The position numbers and the translations under genes are program-made. The notes under the pieces were generated by a model that was not told where the DNA came from, ran no database searches, and saw only the letters and a program-made list of their open reading frames with translations. From NCBI GenBank assembly GCA_963665495.1, contig OY762289.1, positions 3,534,001-3,598,000 of the forward strand: a stretch of DNA of 64,000 bases, written 5' to 3'. Positions 57,308 through 64,000 of the stretch are shown here, in pieces. Source of the stretch: G963665495 sp963665495. Its GTDB lineage: Bacteria > Desulfobacterota > Desulfovibrionia > Desulfovibrionales > Desulfovibrionaceae. Numbering within the stretch: position 1 is the stretch's first letter; each line of letters opens with the position of its first letter.

Positions 57308-59845
57308 ATGGTCTTGGATAAAATCCGATCGCTGCTGCGAAGACGGCGTGAGGCCCGCGAGCAGGAGGTCTTACGCGCGCTCAAGGCTCAGTACCACACC
57401 TTTCGGGCCATTCTGGACAACAATGAGCGCGCGCTCGAGCTGATCAGCGACATCGACACGGCCCTGCTGAAACGCATGGAGACTCAGGCGCCGCTGGAAG
57501 AGCTGCTGTCCGTGACCTTCGAGTTAGTGGACGGCCTGAACCGCCTGACCCACAACCGCTACGCCCGGCTGTACGACAAACAGGAAGGCATCGCCCGCCA
57601 GACCCGCGAGGCGCTTGCGTCTCGGGCCAGCCACTCCGCCAACATGCCCCTGACCATCCCTCTGGCCGAAGCAGGCGCCGAACAAGCCGCTTATATCGGC
57701 GGCAAAGCCGCTTCCCTGGGGACCATGCTGCGCGCGGGCATGCCCGTACCTGATGGTTTCGCCGCGTCCACCAGGGCCTGCCGGTTGTTTCTGAACCATT
57801 CGGAGGCCATGGCGCGCGTACGGCATCTGTTGCAGAAGCTGGATGCCGGGGGCGGCGATATCGGCGAAGCCGCGGCGGAAATCCGTACAATCATTCTGGA
57901 AGCTCCCCTGCCCGATACGCTTTCGCAGGCTCTGCTGCAACGCTGGAAGGAGATGGGCTCACCGGCCGTTTCGGTTCGCAGCAGCGCGCTGGTGGAAGAC
58001 AGGCCCGGACAATCCTTTGCCGGACAGTTCAGCTCCTATTTGAATCTCAAGACTCCGGAAGGACTTCTGGATGCGTTCAAACGGGTCATTGCCAGCAATT
58101 TCGGTTCCCGGCCGCTGACCTACCGGCTGCATGCGGGCTTGCCGGCCGGTGACTTCGACATGGCCGTACTCTTCCAGCGTATGGTCAATGCGCGGGCCGC
58201 GGGCGTGCTGTTCACCATTCATCCCACGGATCCGGAAAACAACCGTATGCTGGTCTCGGCGGTACACGGGCTCGGCACTCAGGCCGTGGGCGGCAGCAAC
58301 CCGGCGGACAGTTTCATGCCGGACCGGGACAATCCGGACAACATACAGATTTCCATTGCCGAAAAAGAGTCCCGTGAAGTGGCCGACGCGCAGGACGGCC
58401 TGGTGCTGGAAACGCTGGACCAGGCCCAACGCGACGCCTCCGTACTCGACACTGCGGAAGTCGGCGCACTGGTCCACTGGGGGCTTTTTGCGGAGGTGTT
58501 GCTGGGCGGCCCGCAGGACATGGAATGGGCCGTGGGTCCGGATGGTACGTTGTTTTTTCTGCAATCGCGCCCCATAACCCTGCGCGGCAAAGCCATCCGC
58601 GTGGCAGCGAAGCTGCGGGGCGAGCCCCTGCTTTCCGGGGGGATCTGCGCCTCGCCGGGCCGTTGTTTCGGACGCGCGCATGTGATCCGCAACAAGGACG
58701 AACTGGACAAAGGGCTGCCGGAAGGGCCGGTGGTGCTGGTGCTGCGGCAGAGCCATGTGGACGCGGCCCGGCTGCTGCCCGACCTGGAAGGTGTGGTGGT
58801 CGAACTGGGCAACCCGACGGACCATCTTTCCTGCGTCGCGCGTGAATACGGCGTGCCCATGATCACCGGCGCCACAGGAGCCGCAGAGGCCGTACCTGAG
58901 GACGCGCTGGTGATTCTGGACGCGGACGAGCACCTGGTCTCCGTGGCGCCCGAAGCCTTTGCCGATGATCTGCCCCAACGCCGCAGGCACCGCGAACTGG
59001 GCCCCGATCTTTCGCCCGCGTCATCCGCCATCCGCGATCTGATCGTGCCGCTGAACCTTACCGACGCCTACGGGCCGACCTTTTCCATTCTGGAGTGCAG
59101 CTCGCTGCACGACATTGTCCGTTTTGTGCATGAAAAGGCCCTGATCAGCCTGTTCGAAACCGAAGACGCCGTACTCGAAGAAGCCGAAAGCCTGATCAAA
59201 TGGCTGGACGGCATGCCGTTGCATTATCTGATCATTGATCTGGGCGGCGGGCTGGCCCCCGAACTGGGACGCAAAATCAACCTGGCGGACGTCCGTTCGA
59301 TGCCGCTGCTGGCCCTGTGCGAGGGTATGACCACCCCAGGAATACGCTGGCGGGAAACGCCGCCGGGCGGATCGGCCACCGGAGTTTTATCCAGGTCCTT
59401 GCTGGCCAATGCGGGCGAACGCCCCATGGGCAGCCAGAACTATGCCCTGATATCCAGGGATTACCTGAACCTCAACGCGCGTGTGGACTTTCACTTCGCC
59501 ATGATCGACAGCGTCTGCAGCCCGAACATCGCGGAAAATTACATCCGCTTCCGTTTCAAGGGCGGCGGTACGTCCGCGCTGCAGCGCAACCGCCGGGCCG
59601 AATTCATTTCCATGATTCTGCAGGCCAACGGATTTTTTACGGACACCCGCGGCGATCTGGTGACGGGCTTCACTTCTGAACAACCCATGGAGACCATCCA
59701 CCAGGGGCTGGTGATGCTCGGCCGTTTACTCGGCTTCAGCCGACTGATGGATGCGGCCATGACCAGCGACGAGGCCCCCGGACAGGTGGCGCAGGCATTT
59801 TTGGATGAGAACTGGAGCCTCGAGGGGCTGCATTTTCAAGAGTGA
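57308..59845 (+). CDS. PEP synthase-like ATP-grasp / phosphohistidine protein, paralogue 3
   Basis: 845 residues from the ATG at 57308, after GGGAGG. Complete PPDK-type ATP-grasp: YIGGKAASLGTMLRAGMPVPDGF, VSVRSSALVEDRPGQSFAGQF, and QDMEWAVGPDGTLFFLQSRPIT. Swivel domain GNPTDHLSCVAREYGVPMI with His506. C-terminal region (LIVPLNLTDAYGPTFSILECSSLHDIVRFVHEKALISL, then NYIRFRFKGGGTSALQRNRRAEFI) matches the paralogues, not the PEP barrel. Likely an active ATP-dependent histidine autokinase of unknown target. Confidence 0.9.
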   Translation: MVLDKIRSLLRRRREAREQEVLRALKAQYHTFRAILDNNERALELISDIDTALLKRMETQAPLEELLSVTFELVDGLNRLTHNRYARLYDKQEGIARQTREALASRASHSANMPLTIPLAEAGAEQAAYIGGKAASLGTMLRAGMPVPDGFAASTRACRLFLNHSEAMARVRHLLQKLDAGGGDIGEAAAEIRTIILEAPLPDTLSQALLQRWKEMGSPAVSVRSSALVEDRPGQSFAGQFSSYLNLKTPEGLLDAFKRVIASNFGSRPLTYRLHAGLPAGDFDMAVLFQRMVNARAAGVLFTIHPTDPENNRMLVSAVHGLGTQAVGGSNPADSFMPDRDNPDNIQISIAEKESREVADAQDGLVLETLDQAQRDASVLDTAEVGALVHWGLFAEVLLGGPQDMEWAVGPDGTLFFLQSRPITLRGKAIRVAAKLRGEPLLSGGICASPGRCFGRAHVIRNKDELDKGLPEGPVVLVLRQSHVDAARLLPDLEGVVVELGNPTDHLSCVAREYGVPMITGATGAAEAVPEDALVILDADEHLVSVAPEAFADDLPQRRRHRELGPDLSPASSAIRDLIVPLNLTDAYGPTFSILECSSLHDIVRFVHEKALISLFETEDAVLEEAESLIKWLDGMPLHYLIIDLGGGLAPELGRKINLADVRSMPLLALCEGMTTPGIRWRETPPGGSATGVLSRSLLANAGERPMGSQNYALISRDYLNLNARVDFHFAMIDSVCSPNIAENYIRFRFKGGGTSALQRNRRAEFISMILQANGFFTDTRGDLVTGFTSEQPMETIHQGLVMLGRLLGFSRLMDAAMTSDEAPGQVAQAFLDENWSLEGLHFQE

Positions 59846-60507
59846 TGGAAGCGCAGGCCGGTACGATCCGGGGGCAGTTCCACGGCGGTGAGCTGGTTGC
59901 CGTAGACCGCGCCGGTGTCGATGCCTATCTTGTGCGGCGCGACAAAGGGAGTTTCAAAGGGCGTATGCCCGAAAACAATGGTTTCCTCCCCCTGCCAGGG
60001 GTCGGTCAGAAACGTACCGCGCAGGAACAGCAGCGTATCCAGCCGGCAGTCTTCAGGCTGTTGCCCGTGGGGAACACCCGCATGGATGAACAGATAGCCG
60101 TCCTGGCGGTGCAAAAGCTGCAGGTTTTCCAAAAACTCCAGATGCTCTGGCGGCAAAAAGGAAAGATCGCTCAACGAACGGACCGGCGCATTGTCGTAGC
60201 TTTCCAGAGTGGCTTCCACTCCCCCGATACGCAACAGCCGCAAATGGTCGTTTTCACCCGTACGCGCGTATTCCAGCAGCAGCCATTCGTGGTTGCCCAT
60301 CAAAAACACGGTGTTGGGGTGTTCCTGCCGGAAAGCGAGCAGCGTATCCAGAACACCTTTGCTATCCGGGCCTCTATTGATATAGTCTCCGAGAAAAACG
60401 ACGCGGTCTTCCGGAGACAGGGGCAGACGGCGCAATAAATCGCGCAGCTTGTCCGACATGCCGTGGATATCACCTATGGCAAATATTCGCTGCTTTTTGT
60501 TCCTCAT
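59836..60507 (-). CDS. metallophosphatase (Ser/Thr phosphatase / Ap4A hydrolase-like)
   Basis: 223 residues from the ATG at 60507 (a frame to 60588 gives a hydrophobic leader without a ribosome site, so the shorter start is preferred). Calcineurin-type metal motifs: FAIGDIHG, VFLGDYINRGPDSKG, FLMGNHEWLL, then His in FIHAGVPHGQQ and VFGHTPFETPF. This set is typical of bacterial PPP-type phosphatases, such as ApaH- or PrpA-like proteins, which act on phosphoproteins or dinucleoside polyphosphates. Convergent with paralogue 3, overlapping its last 10 bp. It could in principle remove phosphates in the neighbouring system, which is speculation. Confidence 0.9.
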   Translation of the reverse strand: MRNKKQRIFAIGDIHGMSDKLRDLLRRLPLSPEDRVVFLGDYINRGPDSKGVLDTLLAFRQEHPNTVFLMGNHEWLLLEYARTGENDHLRLLRIGGVEATLESYDNAPVRSLSDLSFLPPEHLEFLENLQLLHRQDGYLFIHAGVPHGQQPEDCRLDTLLFLRGTFLTDPWQGEETIVFGHTPFETPFVAPHKIGIDTGAVYGNQLTAVELPPDRTGLRFHHS

Positions 60508-60938
60508 AACAGCTAGAATAGGACCAACCGCGTCATGTGGCAACCGCCCTGCAAAGAAAAGGGCCAAAAAAATGCATGCAACGTACAAACAATGCTGTTT
60601 TGGCGATCACGATTCATGCATTAAAGTCTTTTTTCCTTTTTTGTAAGACGTATTAGCAAAAAAATAGTTGACTTTTACAATGTGCAGCAAGGATACGTCT
60701 ATCTATAATCAAAAAATTACACGAAGCAATACATCGCGATAAATGGATTAATTGCATAATTTATTTCCTGAATTTTTGTTTTTTGCGTTCCCCAAAAAAT
60801 ATGCTATGCTAAAAAAATAGAACTCCAGTTCATCTAAAGAAATACTATTTGACAACCTGGATCAAATATGAAATGAGCCGTTCCGGTCCTTACGTCAGGA
60901 ACTTCTTTACAGGCATTTTTTAACAGCAGGTGAGTGCC
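60508..60938. other. 431-bp AT-rich region upstream of mgtE
   Basis: No gene. It probably holds the mgtE promoter: TTGACA at about 60850 and several AT-rich -10-like words are seen, but no clean pair. GTTCC...GGAAC (about 60884-60905) can form a small hairpin. No M-box (Mg riboswitch) pattern was found. Confidence 0.6.
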
Positions 60939-62294
60939 ATGCCGGATAATCAAAAGCATCCCACGGAAACATCCCCGGACTTTTCGCAGCATGAAAATGA
61001 ATCGCGAAAGCAGATGGATCTCTCGGAGCTTGAAAATGTGCATCCGGCCGACGCCGCCGACCACATCGAAACGCTGCCCCTCGAAGAACAGCTGGAATGG
61101 GCCAACACTGCAGATGTAGAAGAAGTCGCTGAAACTGTTGAAGAAATGCAGGAACTGCCCCGTGTCGCGCTCATTGAGCAGCTGGAACCCGAGGTGGCGG
61201 CCAAAATTCTTTCGGAAATGGCCCTGGACGATGCGGCCGACGCTCTGGACGAACTGCAACCCGAGCAGCGCGACGCCCTGCTGAAGCTGGTAAAACCGGA
61301 AGAAGCTGCCAGACTGCGTCAGCTGATGCTGTATGATCCGGACACGGCCGGCGGCGTAATGAACTCCGAGGGCCTGGTGCTGGACTACCGGATGAGCGTG
61401 GACCAGGCAGTCAACACCATCCGCAAGGAACTCAGCGAAAAAGAATTTCCCTACTACGCCTATCTGCTGGACGATGAAGACCGTCTGGTGGGCGTGCCCT
61501 CCCTGCGCGACATTCTGCTGGGCAAACCCGGCACCATGCTCAAGGACCTGATCCAGAATCAGACCCTGATCACCGTACTTTTCGACGTGGACAAGGAAGA
61601 AGTGGCCCACCAGATGCGCCACTACAACTTCATGGCCCTGCCCGTGGTGGATTACGACGGCAAATTTCTGGGCGTGGTCACCCACGATGATGTCATGGAC
61701 ATCATCCACGAAGAGGCCAGCGAAGACATGCTGGGTATGGTGGGCGCGGGCCGCGATGAAACTGTGGATACGCCCTGGCGCCAGTCCGTGTACAAACGCA
61801 TGCCCTGGCTGGTGGTGAACCTCTGCAACTCGACTCTGGCCGCTTATGTGGTGCACCACTATGAGGGAACCATCGAACAGATGGCCATTCTGGCCGCGCT
61901 GATGCCCATTGTCACCAATCAGGGCGGCAATACGGGCCAGCAATCCCTGGCCGTCATCATCCGGCAAATGGCCATGGAAAAATTCGAAGGCAAACGCAGC
62001 CTCATGGCCTTTGTACGCGAAATCCGCCTGGGCGTGGTCAACGGCGTGCTGGTTTCACTGCTGGGTGCGCTGGCCGTGCTGGCCGTACTGCACTCCTTTT
62101 CCCTGTCCCTGGTCATGGGCATGTCACTGGCCCTGAACATGGTGCTAGGCGCCGCCGCCGGAGCCGCCATCCCCATGATCCTCAAATGCCTCGGCCGTGA
62201 TCCGGCCCAGGCTTCATCCATCTTCCTGACCACCCTCACGGACTCGGTCGGCTTCCTGATCTTCCTGAGCCTGGCGGAATGGTGGCTGTTGTGA
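60939..62294 (+). CDS. mgtE: magnesium transporter MgtE
   Basis: 451 residues from the ATG at 60939, with AGGTGA just upstream (a GTG at 60930 is in frame). N-terminal MgtE_N domain (HPADAADHIETLPLEEQLEWAN, repeated ADALDELQPEQRDALL), a CBS pair (about 135-250: DPDTAGGVMNSEGLVLDYRMSVDQAV), and a C-terminal membrane part with about five segments, including ALMPIVTNQGGNTGQQSLAVIIR, the pore signature. It is a Mg2+-gated Mg2+ channel/transporter of the inner membrane. Confidence 0.97.
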   Translation: MPDNQKHPTETSPDFSQHENESRKQMDLSELENVHPADAADHIETLPLEEQLEWANTADVEEVAETVEEMQELPRVALIEQLEPEVAAKILSEMALDDAADALDELQPEQRDALLKLVKPEEAARLRQLMLYDPDTAGGVMNSEGLVLDYRMSVDQAVNTIRKELSEKEFPYYAYLLDDEDRLVGVPSLRDILLGKPGTMLKDLIQNQTLITVLFDVDKEEVAHQMRHYNFMALPVVDYDGKFLGVVTHDDVMDIIHEEASEDMLGMVGAGRDETVDTPWRQSVYKRMPWLVVNLCNSTLAAYVVHHYEGTIEQMAILAALMPIVTNQGGNTGQQSLAVIIRQMAMEKFEGKRSLMAFVREIRLGVVNGVLVSLLGALAVLAVLHSFSLSLVMGMSLALNMVLGAAAGAAIPMILKCLGRDPAQASSIFLTTLTDSVGFLIFLSLAEWWLL

Positions 62295-62304
62295 CGCCTT
62301 AAAC

Positions 62305-62324
62305 AAGGGGCAAAACCGCCCCTT
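62305..62324. terminator. hairpin between convergent mgtE and rhodanese genes
   Basis: AAGGGGC-AAAACC-GCCCCTT, a perfect 7-bp stem. On the minus strand it is followed by GTTT, on the plus strand by no T run, so it may serve the rhodanese gene more than mgtE. Confidence 0.55.
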
Positions 62325-62342
62325 CCCTCGTTATCGCAATCG

Positions 62343-62867
62343 TTACTTCTTAAAAATATCAAAGTCCGCATGGTTTGCTTCGGGCTTGTCGAACTGGCGT
62401 ACCGTGATCTCGCCGTGCCAGTTATACAGCGGATAGCCCTTTGCGCCCCAGGCGTTGATGCCCCCCAGAAGATTGGAGACGTTGCTATACCCCATCCGCT
62501 CGAGGGTCTTGACCGCCAGTAACGAGCGGCCGCCTTTGCGACAATAGACCACAATGGGCCTGTCCGGATTCTTGCAGACCTCATAGATCTTGAATTCCAG
62601 CACTCCACGCGGAATCCAGACCGAACCGCCAATGTACCCGGCATCACGTTCGCGCTCCGTACGCACGTCCAGGACCAGCAGGTCCGCACCCTGCTCCATC
62701 TGCTGATGCAAGGCTTCCGGCCCCAACTGGCGGACGCCCTTTTGCGCTGCAGCCAGCAGTTCTTTTTTGGAAACAATCTCCGCCTCTGCATCCCGTATTA
62801 ATCCCGTGCTGCAGAACAGGGCCGCAACCGCAATCAGAAGCCAGGTCTGTAAAATTTGTCGTGCCAT
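62343..62867 (-). CDS. secreted rhodanese-domain protein
   Basis: 174 residues from the ATG at 62867 after AAAGGAG. Signal peptide (about 1-28, LLIAVAALFCSTGLIRDAEA). One rhodanese domain follows with LLVLDVRTERERDAGYIGGSVWIPRG and the active-site Cys in IVVYCRKGGRS. It may transfer sulfur or bind sulfur compounds in the periplasm; the loop CRKGGR is the size expected for sulfur rather than arsenate. The opposite strand LysR gene begins 206 bp away. Confidence 0.93.
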   Translation of the reverse strand: MARQILQTWLLIAVAALFCSTGLIRDAEAEIVSKKELLAAAQKGVRQLGPEALHQQMEQGADLLVLDVRTERERDAGYIGGSVWIPRGVLEFKIYEVCKNPDRPIVVYCRKGGRSLLAVKTLERMGYSNVSNLLGGINAWGAKGYPLYNWHGEITVRQFDKPEANHADFDIFKK

Positions 62868-63039
62868 TGCCCACTCCTTTGGTTTGTTCCGCCCGATACG
62901 ACCGCTTCGTTCCAGTTGCACGGACGCTGTCTTTACAATAAAATCGGATTAAACGATTAGTTTTCTTTAAAAACAGTGTTCATGATAATGGTAACCGTGC
63001 GAACAAAAAAATGTCCAACGAATCATTTTGTTTTTCATA

Positions 63040-63054
63040 ATCGTTTTTTACGAT
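63040..63054. promoter_or_regulatory. candidate LysR box upstream of the LysR gene
   Basis: Perfect 5-5-5 palindrome ATCGT-N5-ACGAT, containing the T-N11-A pattern known for LysR regulators. It is 19 bp before the regulator ATG, in the gap shared with the divergent rhodanese gene. Confidence 0.6.
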
Positions 63055-63073
63055 CAATTACCTGGGAGTCATT

Positions 63074-63964
63074 ATGGACCTGCAGAAGCTGAAAACTTTT
63101 CAGACCGTGGCCACCCTGATGCATTTCAATCAGGCAGCGGAGGTCCTGCACTATGCGCAGTCTTCGGTGTCGGCACAGATCCGGGCTCTGGAGACCGAAG
63201 TGGGTGTACCGTTGTTCCAGCGGACAGGCAAAAAGGTTAGCCTGACCAGGGCGGGTGTTAAAATGCTCAAATACGCCAACAAACTCCTGGCCATTGGCGA
63301 GGAGGCTCTGGCTGACCTTAACGGGCAGACAGAGCCTGCGGGCATGCTGACCATTCGCGCGCCGCAGACCGTGGCGACGCATTACCTGCCCCAGGTTCTG
63401 GCCCGATTTCATCCGCGCTTTCCAAAGGTCCGGCTGGATGTGAACAGCTGCGCCTTTCACGCGCTCAAGGACGAACTCCGAATCGGTACGGTCGATCTGG
63501 CGTTTCTGCTGGCCGACACCATCCGCGCGCCGGGCCTGAAAGTGGAAATGCTGGCCACGCTGCCCCTGCTGGTAGTGGCCGCACCAGACCATCAACTGGC
63601 CGGACGTCCCAAAGTCGGATACGCGGATCTGGAAAACGTGACGGTGTTCTTGCCCAAAGGGGATTGCGGCTACCGCATGCCTTTTGAACAGGCACTCACG
63701 GCCCGCCGTATGGATGCCCTGATGATCATGGAATTCAACACAATCGAAGCTATCAAGGAATGCGTAAAATCAGGCCAGGGCGTCACGGTAATTCCGGAAC
63801 TCGCCGTCCGGAACGAATTGCGGAGCCGGGAACTGATCGCGCTTCAATGGAACGAACCGCTAGAAACCGTACTCCTGATGCTCTGGCACCAGGAGCGCTG
63901 GTTGTCGCCGGCACTGGAAGGTTTTCAGGAATGCGTTCGGCAGGTGGTTGGAGATACGCCTTGA
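63074..63964 (+). CDS. LysR-family transcriptional regulator
   Basis: 296 residues, the standard length. The N-terminal winged helix-turn-helix (LKTFQTVATLMHFNQAAEVLHYAQSSVSAQIRALETEVGVPLFQRTGKKVSLTRAG) precedes a periplasmic-binding-like effector domain with VATHYLPQVLARFHPRFPKVRLDV. ATG 63074 follows GGGAG. Effector unknown; divergent from the rhodanese gene, so that gene may be a target. Confidence 0.97.
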   Translation: MDLQKLKTFQTVATLMHFNQAAEVLHYAQSSVSAQIRALETEVGVPLFQRTGKKVSLTRAGVKMLKYANKLLAIGEEALADLNGQTEPAGMLTIRAPQTVATHYLPQVLARFHPRFPKVRLDVNSCAFHALKDELRIGTVDLAFLLADTIRAPGLKVEMLATLPLLVVAAPDHQLAGRPKVGYADLENVTVFLPKGDCGYRMPFEQALTARRMDALMIMEFNTIEAIKECVKSGQGVTVIPELAVRNELRSRELIALQWNEPLETVLLMLWHQERWLSPALEGFQECVRQVVGDTP

Positions 63965-64000
63965 AAACGCGTATGTTCCACGATAACGTCCGGCCAATTC

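Noticed and set aside
51549..59845. Calling the three large proteins phosphoenolpyruvate synthase or pyruvate phosphate dikinase
   Set aside because: The ATP-grasp and His domains match, but the PEP/pyruvate-binding barrel with its Cys and Arg motifs is absent in all three, and one lacks the ATP-grasp residues.
60508..60588. Longer N-terminus of the metallophosphatase giving a signal-like leader
   Set aside because: No ribosome site and the FAIGDIHG motif normally begins close to the N-terminus in this family, so a cytosolic protein starting at 60507 is more likely.
60508..60938. Magnesium riboswitch (M-box) upstream of mgtE
   Set aside because: None of the conserved M-box words could be found; only a small hairpin and AT-rich DNA are present.

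Overview
The window looks like chromosomal DNA of a sulfate-reducing deltaproteobacterium of the Desulfovibrio group. This rests on the moderately GC-rich sequence, the Desulfovibrio-type gene order leuS / (hypothetical) / nusB / ribH / ribBA / ribE / ribD / comEB / glyA / fabF / acpP / fabG / fabH / plsX / rpmF / yceD, the many PAS and two-component proteins, and the intergenic GC-rich double-hairpin repeats. I see no rRNA, tRNA, CRISPR array or prophage. I recognise 58 coding sequences. Three are too short for, or run off, an ordinary ORF list: a partial HAD phosphatase at the left edge, rpmF, and a 59-residue protein at 45671-45850.

Layout. 1-7026 (minus strand): partial phosphoglycolate-phosphatase-like gene, DJ-1/PfpI protein, a cytosolic hybrid histidine kinase, a tiny Cys-rich protein, a PEBP-like secreted protein and a chemoreceptor. 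7027-7736 is a long AT-rich non-coding stretch with a nested palindrome. 7737-10828 (plus): yjbQ, phosphofructokinase, amidohydrolase. 10835-31123 (minus): a long housekeeping block of lon, acyP, radC, holA, lptE, leuS, nusB, the riboflavin genes, glyA, and the fatty-acid/phospholipid genes with rpmF and yceD. 31294-33056 (plus): rpmB with its terminator, fxsA, a rhomboid protease. 33061-40221 (minus): a secreted nitrilase-family protein and a marR - hlyD - double ATPase - two ABC-2 permeases efflux locus. Two matching palindromes lie between the -35 and -10 elements of the putative marR and hlyD promoters. 40362-42106: yhdT-panF sodium/pantothenate symporter. 42227-43336: pentapeptide-repeat membrane protein.

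43499-45436 is a mobile and repetitive island. An IS110-family (IS1111-type) element sits inside one copy of a roughly 230-bp, largely palindromic repeat; a second, uninterrupted copy lies just to the right. The 270-bp right end of the element holds short matches to the target flank and to its own terminus, as expected of a guide (bridge/seek) RNA.

45671-59845 is the most unusual region. A histidine kinase and a sigma-54 activator of the NtrC type are encoded between two outward-facing sigma-54 (-24/-12) promoters. Upstream of these promoters are three copies of one palindrome, GTTTCA-N3-TGGAAC. One promoter drives a 59-residue protein. The other drives a universal stress protein, a TauE/SafE anion exporter, a TIGR02186-type membrane protein and probably, further on, three large paralogues with a stand-alone receiver protein. 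The paralogues resemble PEP synthase / pyruvate phosphate dikinase in the ATP-grasp and phosphohistidine domains but lack the PEP-binding barrel. Each carries instead a shared C-terminal region I do not recognise. All keep the phosphohistidine, but the middle one has lost the ATP-grasp signature residues. I infer an undescribed phosphohistidine-based system under sigma-54 control; its substrate is unknown.

59836-64000: a metallophosphatase, the MgtE magnesium transporter, a secreted rhodanese and a LysR regulator with a candidate LysR box.
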